Origin: Staphylococcus equorum
Lineage (GTDB): Bacteria > Bacillota > Bacilli > Staphylococcales > Staphylococcaceae
Reading direction: 5' to 3'
Length of the DNA stretch: 64,000 nucleotides
Assembly: GCF_001747895.1 (NCBI RefSeq)
Contig: NZ_LNNB01000016.1
Span: 56,685-120,684 of the forward strand
Shown here: positions 27,426 to 36,507 of the stretch, one piece after another
Position numbering within the stretch: position 1 is the stretch's first letter
Layout: each line of letters begins with the position of its first letter
Notes under the pieces: model-generated
The model's input: only the letters and a program-made list of their open reading frames with translations
Told to the model about the DNA's origin: nothing
Database searches by the model: none
Translations under genes and position numbers: made by a program

Positions 27426-28232
27426 TTAATTCAGTACTTTTAATACTTTTTCCTCAATCACAGTTAACACGCCTTGCTCATCATTCGTAGGTGCAATGTG
27501 ATTTGCTACTTCAAATAATGTTTCATCTTCACTATTTTTCATAACATAACTATGTGTTGCAAGTTCTAACATATCTAAGTCATTATTGGCATCACCAAAT
27601 GCCATCAGGCTATCAGGACTTAATTCCCATTTTTTAAGTAAACGATGCAATGCCTGTCCTTTAGTCATTCCAGGTATAATAAGATCGATACTGTCTCGAC
27701 CACTCGACACAAGTTTTAAATCTTCCGTAAAGTTTTTAGTTAAATCATCATCCAGTGTCGGATGTGAGTTTCTATTAATATTCAATGCTATTTTCACATA
27801 TTCATCCTCTGGTAAATCTTGAAATGACTCAATTTCTTCCAATTGACGATAATAAAAATGCGCATCTTTTTTAAATGCTTCCGTATTATCTTTTAATATA
27901 TATGCACTGCGTAATCCACAAACAATCAGATTATCAATGCCACGCTCAATATTTAAATAGTCAATTACTTTTTGATAAAAGCTTCTATCAAATGCTTCAT
28001 AGTCATATAAAGTATCCCCTTCATATATAACCGCACCGTTTTCAGCTACAAACAACATATCACGTTGCCCGAAAATAGATTTTAATTTAGCGTATTGGTT
28101 ACCACTTGCTGCAATAAACTTAATGTCATGTGCTTTGAGCTGTTGAAAAATTTGTTCGAATCTTTTTTCATCATAACCTTTTTTGGAATCTAAAAATGTT
28201 CCATCCATATCAACTGCAATTGCTTTTATCAT
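27426..28232 (-). CDS. Cof-type HAD phosphatase
   Basis: 268 residues, normal for Cof-type haloacid dehalogenase-like hydrolases with a C2B cap. Motif I DMDGTFLDSKKGY (about 8), motif II AASGNQYAK (about 41), motif III Lys near GMTKGQALH (about 190), motif IV MAFGDANNDLDMLE (about 211). These enzymes dephosphorylate sugar phosphates, FMN or other small molecules; specificity cannot be read. ATG after GAGGGG. Monocistronic. Confidence 0.88.
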   Translation of the reverse strand: MIKAIAVDMDGTFLDSKKGYDEKRFEQIFQQLKAHDIKFIAASGNQYAKLKSIFGQRDMLFVAENGAVIYEGDTLYDYEAFDRSFYQKVIDYLNIERGIDNLIVCGLRSAYILKDNTEAFKKDAHFYYRQLEEIESFQDLPEDEYVKIALNINRNSHPTLDDDLTKNFTEDLKLVSSGRDSIDLIIPGMTKGQALHRLLKKWELSPDSLMAFGDANNDLDMLELATHSYVMKNSEDETLFEVANHIAPTNDEQGVLTVIEEKVLKVLN

Positions 28233-28427
28233 AATGTCCCCTCAAATCTTCCTATTTATGTATATCTTTATATTATATCGACTATACAGTTTGATTCAAA
28301 GTAAATTCATCATATATTGTAATTTAATTATTAATACTTAACGCGTACTGTCTTATTAAAAAAAATCAATTTTAAGTAATTCAGTTTTATATTTTTTCAT
28401 ATAGCTTAAATAATGGAAAAAATACAA

Positions 28428-28463
28428 AAACTGCCGAAAAATCCGATGCTTTTTCGACAGTTT
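28428..28463 (-). terminator. Intrinsic terminator of nanA-nanT
   Basis: AAACTGCCGAAAAA (28428-28441) pairs with TTTTTCGACAGTTT (28450-28463); on the minus strand it is followed by TTTTTGTATTTTTT. The hairpin is nearly the same as that of the family 2 repeats. It lies within a 326-base gap (28233-28558) that is otherwise AT-rich without a supported gene. Confidence 0.8.
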
Positions 28464-28558
28464 ATATGTTTCCAATATTGTTATTTTTGCTTTTATTTCA
28501 AGCGATATTTTGTCTTTAACAGTTATTTTAATTAAGCTAAGTAGATGTATGATTCTGC

Positions 28559-30097
28559 TTAACTTTTAGGTTTTTTAACATGTACTTTAGAAACATAATT
28601 AGATTTTTCTTTAATGTCATAAATAGTTAATCCTTTAATATCTTTCTTCTTATCGGGAACAAAAATACTCACAATGTAAGAGAAGATAAACGCAACTACA
28701 AATGAAATTATTGAAACAAAGAATGGTGAATTTCCTCCACCCATACCATTAAAGAGATAAGCAATAATAATTCCTAAAATAAGTCCGACAATTACGCCAA
28801 ATGTGTTCGTACGTTTTGTAAAAATACCTACCGCAAATACACCTGCTAACGGAACGCCTACAAGACCTGTAACTAATAGGAATAAATCCCATAAATCATT
28901 GGAATCTGCTGCAATAAGATAGAGCGACATTCCAAAACCAAATAAACCAGCTAAAATAATCATCCATCTTGCAAAAGCAACTTCGCTTTTTTCTTCACCT
29001 TTGCCAAAAAATCTGTGTTTTATATCGACCGATAAACACGCAGAAATTGAATTTAAACTTGATGAAATCGTTGACTGTGCGGCTGCAAAAATAGCAGCGA
29101 TTAGTAAACCAGCAATAAATGGTGGCATTTCAGTAAGTATAAAATACGGTACGATTGACGACGTATTAAAGCCTTCTGGTAAAGCACTTTCATGGCTATA
29201 GAATGAATAAAGCATTGTACCCATACCATAGAATAATGGGGCAGAAATTAATGCTAAAGCACCATTCATCCATAATGCTTTTTTCGTTTCTTTCATTGAA
29301 TCTGACGCTTGGTAACGTTGTACCACGTCTTGACTTGCAGTGTATTGATGTAAATTATTAAATATATTACCTAAGAAAATAATAGGAATGGCTGCAGCAG
29401 CTGAATTGAATTTCCAGTTATCTGCACTAATAATTTTCTTATTTTCCATTGCATCTGATATAAGTGTGCCCATACCATCTTGTAAGTGAGATACACCTAG
29501 AATGATAATTGCTGCGGCACCACCTAATAAGATAACCCCTTGAATAAAGTCACTCCATACTACACCTTCAAAGCCCCCTAGGAAAGTATATAAGATACAA
29601 AGTATGCCGACCAGACTCGCCACTACATAAGGATTCATATCAGATACTGCTGTGATTGCCAATGTAGGTAAATAAATTACAATTGCAACTCTACCTATAT
29701 GAAATAACACAAACAGTAATGAACCTATGACACGGACACTCGGTCCAAATCGTGCTTCTAAATACTCGTATGCCGAAGTAACATTTAACTTTTTGAAAAA
29801 CGGCACATAAAAATAAATTAACAGTGGAATAATTGCTACAATTGCAATATTACCAGCAATATAAGACCAGTCAGTTAGAAATGCTTTTTCTGGCGTAGAC
29901 ATAAATGTGATCGCACTTAAAGTGGTCGCATAAATAGAAAATCCTACTGCCCAAGATGGCAAACGTCCGCTTGCCGTGAAGAAGCTATCTGTATTTTGAC
30001 TCGCTCGTTTGGTAAAGTAAGCCCCAATTAATAACATAATCAATAAGTAAGCAATAACTGCTACCCAGTTCCATGTACCAAAACCTACCTGTTGCAT
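28559..30097 (-). CDS. nanT: Sodium:solute symporter, probable sialic acid transporter
   Basis: 512 residues, about 13 membrane segments of the sodium:solute symporter family. Features include ATTLSAITFMSTPEKAF, SAYEYLEARFGPSVR, GGFEGVVWSDFIQG and SSSLNSISACLSVDI. The gene begins 25 bases after nanA on the same strand, matching the S. aureus nan locus in which the NanT carrier is an SSS-type protein. Role: uptake of N-acetylneuraminate with sodium. ATG preceded by AAGGGGATG. Substrate assignment rests on context. Confidence 0.88.
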   Translation of the reverse strand: MQQVGFGTWNWVAVIAYLLIMLLIGAYFTKRASQNTDSFFTASGRLPSWAVGFSIYATTLSAITFMSTPEKAFLTDWSYIAGNIAIVAIIPLLIYFYVPFFKKLNVTSAYEYLEARFGPSVRVIGSLLFVLFHIGRVAIVIYLPTLAITAVSDMNPYVVASLVGILCILYTFLGGFEGVVWSDFIQGVILLGGAAAIIILGVSHLQDGMGTLISDAMENKKIISADNWKFNSAAAAIPIIFLGNIFNNLHQYTASQDVVQRYQASDSMKETKKALWMNGALALISAPLFYGMGTMLYSFYSHESALPEGFNTSSIVPYFILTEMPPFIAGLLIAAIFAAAQSTISSSLNSISACLSVDIKHRFFGKGEEKSEVAFARWMIILAGLFGFGMSLYLIAADSNDLWDLFLLVTGLVGVPLAGVFAVGIFTKRTNTFGVIVGLILGIIIAYLFNGMGGGNSPFFVSIISFVVAFIFSYIVSIFVPDKKKDIKGLTIYDIKEKSNYVSKVHVKKPKS

Positions 30098-30122
30098 TTA
30101 CTTCATCCCCTTACGTGATGTT

Positions 30123-31004
30123 TTATAAATTATAGTTTTTGATTAATGTTTCCAATTTACTTCTATTACTTTCATCAAATGGTTTGAATGGACGCTTAGG
30201 TTGACCACCATCAATACCACGTGTTGCTAAAATTTCTTTTAATGTTGAATAAATGCCCATGGATAATACATTTTCAATAATGTCATTTGTATCATGTTGA
30301 ATTTGATAAGCTTCCTCAATTTCACCATTTTGAGCTTTTTCAAAAATTTGTCTTGCGCGTTTGCCGTTCACATTATAAGTTGAGCCAATTGCACCATCTA
30401 CCCCAGATATTGCAGCTTGGACTAACATTTCATCAAAACCAGAAAGTATTAATTTGTTTGGATATGCTTTACGTATACGCTCAAGCAAGAAGAAGTTTGG
30501 TGCCGTATATTTCACACCGATTACTTTTTCGTGATTAAAGAGTTCTCCGAATTGCTCAATTGATATATTTACACCTGTTAAATCAGGAATAGCATATATA
30601 ATGAGATTGTTTTGAGTTGCTTCAATTAATTCAAAATAATAATCTTTAATTTCTTCGAATGAGAAAGGATAATAAAATGGCGTAACTGCTGAAATAGCAT
30701 CATAGCCCAACTCTGTAGCATATTTCCCCAATTCAATCGCTTCATTTAAATCTAAAGAACCGACTTGTGCAATCATCTTCACATCATCATTTACTGCTTC
30801 TTTTGCAAGTTTAAAGATTTGTTTTTTCTGTTCTTTATTTATTAAAAAGTTTTCACCTGAACTACCATTAACATACAAACCATCTAAACCTTCTGTTTCA
30901 ATTGCGTTTTTAACAATCTGTTGTAATCCTTCTTCTTTCACTTGGCCTTGCTCATCAAATGGTACCAACAACGCTGCATATAAACCTTTTAAATTCTCTT
31001 CCAT
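30123..31004 (-). CDS. nanA: N-acetylneuraminate lyase
   Basis: 293 residues from the ATG at 31004, chosen because GGAGG lies 8 bases upstream; a frame extension to 31019 would contain that site. DapA/NAL TIM-barrel: [13 protein letters not shown] (about 44), [12 protein letters not shown] with the catalytic Tyr (about 137) and [11 protein letters not shown] with the Schiff-base Lys (about 165). It splits N-acetylneuraminate into ManNAc and pyruvate. First gene of nanA-nanT; promoter with an embedded cre site at 31110-31138. Confidence 0.95.
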   Translation of the reverse strand: MEENLKGLYAALLVPFDEQGQVKEEGLQQIVKNAIETEGLDGLYVNGSSGENFLINKEQKKQIFKLAKEAVNDDVKMIAQVGSLDLNEAIELGKYATELGYDAISAVTPFYYPFSFEEIKDYYFELIEATQNNLIIYAIPDLTGVNISIEQFGELFNHEKVIGVKYTAPNFFLLERIRKAYPNKLILSGFDEMLVQAAISGVDGAIGSTYNVNGKRARQIFEKAQNGEIEEAYQIQHDTNDIIENVLSMGIYSTLKEILATRGIDGGQPKRPFKPFDESNRSKLETLIKNYNL

Positions 31005-31109
31005 GTGATAACCCTCCATCTATTTTTCTTAAGTTATTATTATAAAAAATGTATATCATCACTCACTGATTTATATATCATCTTTCATAGATTTCTATTT
31101 ACACTTCAA

Positions 31110-31138
31110 ATTGTAAACGCTACCATAAATAGTAGCAA
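31110..31138 (-). promoter_or_regulatory. nanA promoter
   Basis: On the minus strand TTGCTA (31138-31133), 17-base spacer, TACAAT (31115-31110). About 105 bases upstream of the nanA start. Confidence 0.65.
31112..31125. promoter_or_regulatory. Catabolite-responsive element (cre, CcpA site)
   Basis: TGTAAACGCTACCA matches the cre consensus TGWAANCGNTNWCA at all but one position. It covers the -10 and spacer of the nanA promoter, so CcpA binding would block transcription when glucose is present. Confidence 0.75.
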
Positions 31139-31176
31139 TAGCTTTTTGAAAAGTTTCATCATTTGTTATGATATTT

Positions 31177-31195
31177 TATGAAAATAATTTTCAAA
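31177..31195. promoter_or_regulatory. Probable NanR operator in the nanA-nanK region
   Basis: TATGAAAATAATTTTCAAA with perfect core TGAAAAT-A-ATTTTCA (31179-31193). A very similar 19-mer lies in the nanR-nanE region at 33084. It sits just downstream of a likely nanK promoter (TTGAAA at 31146, TGATAT at 31169, 17-base spacer). Confidence 0.65.
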
Positions 31196-31267
31196 TGTGA
31201 TTATAACTACACATTTAAATATAAAGATGATACATATAATAAGAAGACGTTACAGGAGGCATCGCAT

Positions 31268-32140
31268 ATGGAAAATTATAAAGTCGCAATTGATATCGGA
31301 GGAACAGCTATTAAAGCTGCTGTTTTAGACGAAGATTTAAATTTTATCGATTATCACAAAGTTTCTACACCTGACAATATTAATCATCTTATCGTTGATA
31401 CGGTATATGCATTAGTAGAGCACTTTCAACACACACACAATCTCAACCCTTTACAGGTAGGCGTATCTAGCGCTGGCGTCATTGATGAAGAAAACGGCAT
31501 CGTTGTCTACACTGGACCAACAATACCTAATTATAATGGAACAAATTTTCACACTTTACTCGCGCCACTGAATGCACAAGTACAAGTCTTTAATGACGTG
31601 AATGCCGCCTTACTCGGTGAACTTTGCCTTCACCAATATGAAGTGGATAATATATTTTGTCTTACACTAGGTACTGGCGTCGGCGGTGCTTTTTATAACA
31701 ATACGTTGCAGTTATACAATGGAGAACGTAACAGGGCAAACGAAATCGGTTATTTATTATATAACCCGGAAGACAATAAGACATTCGAGCAACGTGCCTC
31801 AACTTCAGCACTTAAAGCTTTAATGCTATCTCGCGCTTTTCCTTATGAAGATGATGTGCCTAAACTATTTGAATTAGCTGAACAAGAAGACACGCTGGCC
31901 CTATCTATTCTTAACCAATGGAGCCAAGCTGTTGCTGAAGGGATTGCACAAATTCAAATCATCTATGATCCTGGTTTAATTCTTATCGGTGGCGGTATAT
32001 CCTCTCAAGACCAACAATTACTAAAATATATCACACCAAAAATAGAGCGTTTTTTACCACCACAATATGGTCACGCAGCTATACAAACTACACGTACACA
32101 AAATCACGCTTCATTATTTGGTGCAATTTCTAAATTTTAA
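31268..32140 (+). CDS. nanK: N-acetylmannosamine kinase (ROK family)
   Basis: 290 residues from the ATG at 31268 behind AGGAGG; the open frame extends 30 codons upstream through the promoter and operator and is not used. ROK features: phosphate loop AIDIGGTAIKAAVLD (about 7), FNDVNAALLGEL with the catalytic Asp (about 105), CLTLGTGVGGAF (about 128) and ILIGGGISSQ (about 237). The CxCGxxGCxE zinc motif of many ROK proteins is absent. It phosphorylates ManNAc from NanA. Divergent from nanA, convergent with nanR. Confidence 0.9.
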   Translation: MENYKVAIDIGGTAIKAAVLDEDLNFIDYHKVSTPDNINHLIVDTVYALVEHFQHTHNLNPLQVGVSSAGVIDEENGIVVYTGPTIPNYNGTNFHTLLAPLNAQVQVFNDVNAALLGELCLHQYEVDNIFCLTLGTGVGGAFYNNTLQLYNGERNRANEIGYLLYNPEDNKTFEQRASTSALKALMLSRAFPYEDDVPKLFELAEQEDTLALSILNQWSQAVAEGIAQIQIIYDPGLILIGGGISSQDQQLLKYITPKIERFLPPQYGHAAIQTTRTQNHASLFGAISKF

Positions 32141-32142
32141 AA

Positions 32143-32236
32143 ATAACCTGTGAAATCATGCGTTTCTTCTAACTTAAACGACGACATGTCGTTCAGTAAA
32201 TAGGAGGAAAGTCACGCACCCAATTTCGCAGGTTAT
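32143..32236. terminator. Large bidirectional terminator between nanK and nanR
   Basis: ATAACCTGTGAAAT (32143-32156) pairs with ATTTCGCAGGTTAT (32223-32236), followed by T-run. The 66-base interior holds the perfect palindrome ACGACATGTCGT (32181-32192). Confidence 0.7.
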
Positions 32237-32246
32237 CTTTTTATTA

Positions 32247-33044
32247 TCATTCATTTAAAATTACTTTTTTAGTTTGTTGATAGACATTATTCATATATTC
32301 GTCATCCAGCAATAAATAACTGACGATATCTATTAAGAAAAGTGTCGCAATTTGTGTATTAATAAATTGTGTATCATTAATTCTAGATTGGTCCGTTGTG
32401 ATTAATACTAAATCTGCGCATTGTGTTAAAGTACTGCCTTCATAATTTGTAATGGCTACCACATAAGCACCGCGTTCATGGGCAATTTCTGCCGCAGCAA
32501 TTAACTCTGTAGTCTCACCACTATTTGAAATAGCTACAAAAGTATCCGAAGCTGTTAACAATGACGCAAAAATTTTCATTTGATGTGCATCTGTAGAGAC
32601 ACTCCCTTTCAATCCCATGCGCATCATACGATAGTAAAATTCAGTTGCAGATAAGCCTGAACTACCGAGACCAGCATAAATAATCTGACGACTACGATTA
32701 ATTTGGTTTACAAAACGTTGAATTTTCTCATCAGAAATAAACTCTCCAGTTTGTTGAATAATATCTTGATGGTACTTATGAATGCGTTGAATAAGCGGGC
32801 TATTCTCAATAACTCTGTCTGTCATTTCCTGTTGTAAATTAAATTTCAAATCTTGAAAGTTGTCATAATTCAACTTATTACTAAAGCGTGTAATGGTCGC
32901 TGGCGATGTTTTGATTGCATAGGCTAATGAATTAATTGTGGAAAATGTATCATCAAAATCATTATTTTGAATGTAATCAACAATTTGTTTATCAGTTTTT
33001 GTAAATAAATGATGATAACGTTGAACACGATTTTCAAATTTCAT
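32247..33044 (-). CDS. nanR: RpiR-family regulator of sialic acid genes
   Basis: 265 residues from the ATG at 33044 with AAAGGGTGA upstream; the longer frame to 33101 would cross the operator. N-terminal HTH_6 domain (about 5-75: TINSLAYAIKTSPATITRFS, KLNYDNFQDLKFNL) and a SIS sugar-phosphate domain (about 115-245: IIYAGLGSSGLSATEFYYRM, FVAISNSGETTELI). RpiR proteins respond to phosphosugars; S. aureus NanR is reported to be relieved by ManNAc-6-P. Genomic position between nanK and nanE and two shared palindromes support NanR. Confidence 0.9.
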   Translation of the reverse strand: MKFENRVQRYHHLFTKTDKQIVDYIQNNDFDDTFSTINSLAYAIKTSPATITRFSNKLNYDNFQDLKFNLQQEMTDRVIENSPLIQRIHKYHQDIIQQTGEFISDEKIQRFVNQINRSRQIIYAGLGSSGLSATEFYYRMMRMGLKGSVSTDAHQMKIFASLLTASDTFVAISNSGETTELIAAAEIAHERGAYVVAITNYEGSTLTQCADLVLITTDQSRINDTQFINTQIATLFLIDIVSYLLLDDEYMNNVYQQTKKVILNE

Positions 33045-33083
33045 AAAATTCACCCTTTCAAAATAAATAATAGTTAAAGTATA

Positions 33084-33102
33084 TATGAAAATTTTTTTCA
33101 TA
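33084..33102. promoter_or_regulatory. Probable NanR operator in the nanR-nanE region
   Basis: TATGAAAA-TTT-TTTTCATA, a perfect 8-base inverted repeat with a 3-base centre, 40 bases upstream of nanR and 109 upstream of nanE. It matches the site at 31177. Confidence 0.7.
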
Positions 33103-33210
33103 ACAACGAAAACTATTGATTATTATTTTCTTGATGTTATATTAAAATTACTAAGTCGATACAAATTAATTTTAATATTAAATCTACTAAAAGTTATGGA
33201 GTGCAAAATT

Positions 33211-33879
33211 ATGTTACCACAAGGATTAATTGTTTCATGCCAAGCTCTATCTGATGAGCCTTTACACTCATCATTTATCATGTCAAAAATGGCTCTAGCT
33301 GCATACGAAGGTGGCGCAGTTGGCATTAGAGCAAATTCTAAAGAAGATATCATTGCTATCAAAAAAGAAGTTCACCTACCGATTATTGGTATCGTTAAAC
33401 GTGATTACGATAATTCAGACGTTTTTATTACCGCAACAAGTCAAGAAATTGACGAATTAATTGAAAGCAAATGTGAAGTCATTGCCTTAGATGCTACAAA
33501 ACAACAACGTCCTAAAGAATCACTACAAGAACTTGTTTCATATATTCGTCAAGCAGCACCAAATGTCGAAATCATGGCTGATATTTCAACGCTTGAAGAA
33601 GCTCAATACGCGGATGAATTAGGTTTCGATTATGTAGGCACTACATTACGTGGCTATACATCTTATACTAAAGGACATATTTTATATGAAAATAATTTCC
33701 AATTTCTTAAAGATGTTTTAGCAAATGTTGATGCTAAAGTCATTGCTGAAGGTAATGTTATTACACCTGAGATGTTCAAAGCAGTTACTAATCTTGGTGT
33801 GCATTGCACTGTCGTTGGTGGCGCAATTACTCGTCCAAAAGAAATTACAAAACGTTTTATCGACGTTATCGATAAATAA
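33211..33879 (+). CDS. nanE: N-acetylmannosamine-6-phosphate 2-epimerase
   Basis: 222 residues from the ATG at 33211, preceded by GGAGTG; the frame is open upstream through the operator but has no earlier ribosome site. NanE TIM barrel with [15 protein letters not shown] at the N-terminus, [50 protein letters not shown] and [15 protein letters not shown]. It converts ManNAc-6-P to GlcNAc-6-P, linking sialic acid to amino-sugar metabolism. Divergent from nanR. Confidence 0.95.
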   Translation: MLPQGLIVSCQALSDEPLHSSFIMSKMALAAYEGGAVGIRANSKEDIIAIKKEVHLPIIGIVKRDYDNSDVFITATSQEIDELIESKCEVIALDATKQQRPKESLQELVSYIRQAAPNVEIMADISTLEEAQYADELGFDYVGTTLRGYTSYTKGHILYENNFQFLKDVLANVDAKVIAEGNVITPEMFKAVTNLGVHCTVVGGAITRPKEITKRFIDVIDK

Positions 33880-33881
33880 TA

Positions 33882-33987
33882 AAAAGACCGTTATCAAGCG
33901 ATTATTGCAAGCTCATGCTTGTCGTTAAACTACACTCTTGTTTAATCACAGTAGTTTAATATCATCGTCTCGATACGGTCTTTTTTT
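33882..33987. terminator. Bidirectional terminator with three-way junction fold
   Basis: Outer stem AAAAGACCGTTATC (33882-33895) with GATACGGTCTTTT (33972-33984), then T-run. Inside are two more hairpins, CAAGC-TCAT-GCTTG (33908-33921) and AAACTAC-N17-GTAGTTT (33927-33957), plus a short CGAT/ATCG pairing. It separates convergent nanE and srtA. Confidence 0.8.
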
Positions 33988-34003
33988 CACGTTCTAATTT
34001 CAT

Positions 34004-34603
34004 TTAAGTTGCTTCTGCAACAAATATTTTACGGTCTTCCCATTCACCAGTTTGGTCATTATAGTTATCACAAGTGATTAAAGTTAGTTGCTGTTTATCT
34101 GATTGTTGTTCTTCTAGAACTTCAACATCTTCAGGTTTTACATCAAATATTTTAGTGATTTTATATGTCTTTTCCTCATTACCAGTTTTAAAATAGACAC
34201 TGCTTCCTTCTTTTGCTTTTGGCAAATTAGAAAATTGATAGGTCGTTGAACCTGTGAATGTATGGCCAGCAATTGCAATGTTTTGATCTTCTAATGATTC
34301 ATCTGCTTCAGCAAAACTCACACCTCTTTCAAGTTGTGTTGGTGTCGCTGGTCCAGGATAAACTGGTGTTTTTATATCTGCATCTGGTACAGATATATAG
34401 CCTGCCATTTTTGATTTATCTTTTGGTATTTCAACATACTTTCGTTGGTTCTTATTGTGTTGTTGATCGAAAGTTTCAACCTTTTCATTATTCTCTTTTT
34501 CAGTAAAATAATTATCAATATGTGGCTTGGCAAAGATATAAATAGCTGCCAATATAAGCAATACTCCAACAAGTGAAATGAGTCGGCTCCCCCATTTTTT
34601 CAT
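34004..34603 (-). CDS. srtA: Sortase A
   Basis: 199 residues, slightly shorter than S. aureus SrtA (206). N-terminal membrane anchor about 8-25 (LISLVGVLLILAAIYIF). Catalytic His in IAGHTF (residue 114), Cys in TLITCD (178) and Arg in WEDRKIFVA (191) are all present. The enzyme cleaves LPXTG-type signals and joins surface proteins to peptidoglycan. ATG preceded by AAGGAG. Single gene; convergent with nanE. Confidence 0.95.
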   Translation of the reverse strand: MKKWGSRLISLVGVLLILAAIYIFAKPHIDNYFTEKENNEKVETFDQQHNKNQRKYVEIPKDKSKMAGYISVPDADIKTPVYPGPATPTQLERGVSFAEADESLEDQNIAIAGHTFTGSTTYQFSNLPKAKEGSSVYFKTGNEEKTYKITKIFDVKPEDVEVLEEQQSDKQQLTLITCDNYNDQTGEWEDRKIFVAEAT

Positions 34604-34838
34604 GCTTTATAACTCCTTTATTAGCTTTAATTATTATAGAATTCTACATAAGTATAGCACAACGCATAATAGGCTATACATTCATTTCCTAAGGTAATAT
34701 CTATTATATGAGCTAAGATGTTAACTTTCATAACAATAAATTGCGTATTCATCATATTAGGTGTTAAATATAAATAAATGATTTTCTAACTACACTTATG
34801 AATTATTTTACAAAACCTCACTGAAAGGATGATATTTT

Positions 34839-35342
34839 ATGATACGCCACGCAGTTCAATCTGACTTACCTAATATATTAGATATCTATAATGACGCTAT
34901 ACTCAATACTACAGCAGTTTATACATATAAGCCCCAAACCCTAGAATCGCGAGAAGCTTGGTTCGAAAAAAAGACCGACAATAATGAACCTGTAATCGTA
35001 TATGAAGAACAAGGAGAAGCAATCGGTTTTGCTACTTATGGTTCATTTCGAGATTGGCCCGCCTATCAATACTCAATTGAACATTCTATTTACGTTAATA
35101 AACACCATAGAGGTAAAGGAATTGCTTCTCAATTACTCTCAGAAATCATTCAACAGGCACACAGCAATGGCTATAAAACATTAGTTGCGGGTATTGATGC
35201 TACAAATGATTATAGTATTTATTTACATAAGAAATTTAACTTTACGCATTCCGGCACCATACATAATGTAGGTTATAAATTTGATACGTGGCTTGATTTA
35301 GCCTTTTACCAATTAGATTTAAGTGCGCTTCCGTTGAAATAA
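34839..35342 (+). CDS. Phosphinothricin/methionine sulfoximine-type N-acetyltransferase
   Basis: 167 residues of the GNAT Pat/Bar/YwnH group. Start MIRHAVQSDLPNILDIYN; VYTYKPQTLESREAWFEKK; acetyl-CoA loop HHRGKGIASQLLSEII (about 88-103); AGIDATNDYSIYLHKKFNF, typical of this family. Related enzymes acetylate phosphinothricin, methionine sulfoximine or similar amino acid analogues; the natural substrate here is not known. ATG after GAAAGGATG. Single gene followed by a family 2 repeat and terminator. Confidence 0.85.
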   Translation: MIRHAVQSDLPNILDIYNDAILNTTAVYTYKPQTLESREAWFEKKTDNNEPVIVYEEQGEAIGFATYGSFRDWPAYQYSIEHSIYVNKHHRGKGIASQLLSEIIQQAHSNGYKTLVAGIDATNDYSIYLHKKFNFTHSGTIHNVGYKFDTWLDLAFYQLDLSALPLK

Positions 35343-35433
35343 TACTATACATTTCAAATATTTGTTTTCGGCAACTTCATAAATAAAATTTAAATCTAAC
35401 ATATTATTTTTGTTTGAAAAGTCACATTGATTT

Positions 35434-35544
35434 GGGCCGACTCCTGACTAGTTAATAAAGCATCAGTTGAAGTATACAGGCTGAGGCTGTGATTGCAAAA
35501 GTCTGTACAAAATAATGCCGACAAAATCGTAAACTTTGCCGACA
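35434..35544 (-). repeat. Dispersed repeat, family 2
   Basis: GGGCCGACTCCTG (35434-35446), ACAGGCTGAGGCTGTG (35476-35491), AAAAGTCTGTACAAAA (35497-35512), ending in hairpin TGCCGACAAA (35516-35525) with TTTGCCGACA (35535-35544). It aligns with the reverse complement of 52297-52409 block by block. The hairpin end faces the minus-strand haloacid dehalogenase gene. Confidence 0.8.
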
Positions 35545-35550
35545 CTCTGA

Positions 35551-35578
35551 ACAGCCCTAAAATTTAGGGCTGTTTTAT
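35551..35578. terminator. Intrinsic terminator
   Basis: ACAGCCCTAAA (35551-35561) pairs with TTTAGGGCTGT (35563-35573) with an adjacent T-run; convergent region between the Pat-type acetyltransferase and the dehalogenase. Confidence 0.8.
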
Positions 35579-35586
35579 TATTATAT

Positions 35587-36261
35587 TTATTTATTCATTT
35601 CTAACCATTTTGCCATTTCATTTAAATTATTCACTGTAATAGTTGGCGACTGACCGTTATTATCATATTGTTCACCTTTACGGTTTACCCATACGGTATC
35701 AAAACCAAAATTAGCTGCACCTGTTACATCCCAGGAGTTTGAAGACACAAACAAAATATCTTCTCTAGTCATTTTATAATATTCTAATATTAGCGCATAA
35801 CTTGCAGGGCTTGGCTTATATTGTTTAATCTCATCTACACTAATTACAGTGTTTATATAGTCACTGATTTTGGAATTGTCGACTAATGGCATTAACATAC
35901 TATCATTACCATTGGATAGTACACCTATATCAAAACCTTTGGCATTCAAACTAGAAAGTACACGTGGTATTTCATTAAAATAATTTAAATCTAAAAAGGC
36001 ATCAAATAATTGATTTACATCATCTCTATTATACTGTATTTTATGTTCATCCAGTACATATCGTAAAGCATCTTTAGTTAAATCATCAAATGGAATATAG
36101 CGCTGCATAATTTGTCTTAAAAACATATGGTTTAATTGTGTCTTTCGCCATAGCTTTGAAATTGATGCAGCTAATTCATCATCAAATTGAGTCATATCAT
36201 TTTCTAAAGATGACATATCAAAGATTGTTCCATATACATCAAAGATAATAGCTTTATACAT
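35587..36261 (-). CDS. Haloacid dehalogenase type II family hydrolase
   Basis: 224 residues from the ATG at 36261 behind GGGGAGG; an in-frame extension upstream covers that site. Motif I IIFDVYGTIFD with the nucleophile Asp (about 8), motif II VLSNGNDSML (about 116), Lys in YKPSPASYALIL (about 150) and motif IV FVSSNSWDVTGAANFGFDTVWVN (about 172-194; quoted by its ends FVSSNSWDV and TVWVN). The SSNxWDVxGA signature is that of (S)-2-haloacid dehalogenases, though the physiological substrate in staphylococci is not established. Confidence 0.88.
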   Translation of the reverse strand: MYKAIIFDVYGTIFDMSSLENDMTQFDDELAASISKLWRKTQLNHMFLRQIMQRYIPFDDLTKDALRYVLDEHKIQYNRDDVNQLFDAFLDLNYFNEIPRVLSSLNAKGFDIGVLSNGNDSMLMPLVDNSKISDYINTVISVDEIKQYKPSPASYALILEYYKMTREDILFVSSNSWDVTGAANFGFDTVWVNRKGEQYDNNGQSPTITVNNLNEMAKWLEMNK

Positions 36262-36507
36262 AGTGAACCTCCCCTTCTTGATAAAATCCAACTACTTACT
36301 CTTTAGCACAATATTGGTATGTTAAACAGTTTTGACCTAAAATTTAAAGTTATTTTATTAAATTCTCACTTTTTCTTATACGGCATTTATATTGTTCACT
36401 ATAACTCGCTTTATTATCCCTTTTGTAAAGTTTTCGTAAATTTATCCATATTACTATTATTTATTGTTTAATCGGCTATAGAGAAATAAGAGAGGAGCTT
36501 GGTGACT

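Noticed and set aside
31178..31267. Upstream extension of nanK
   Set aside because: It would translate the palindrome near the promoter; the ATG at 31268 has AGGAGG.
33085..33210. Upstream extension of nanE
   Set aside because: It begins inside the operator palindrome and lacks a ribosome site.
33882..33987. tRNA- or cloverleaf-like gene between nanE and srtA
   Set aside because: No anticodon arm, T-loop motif or CCA end; the outer stem plus T-run is a terminator.
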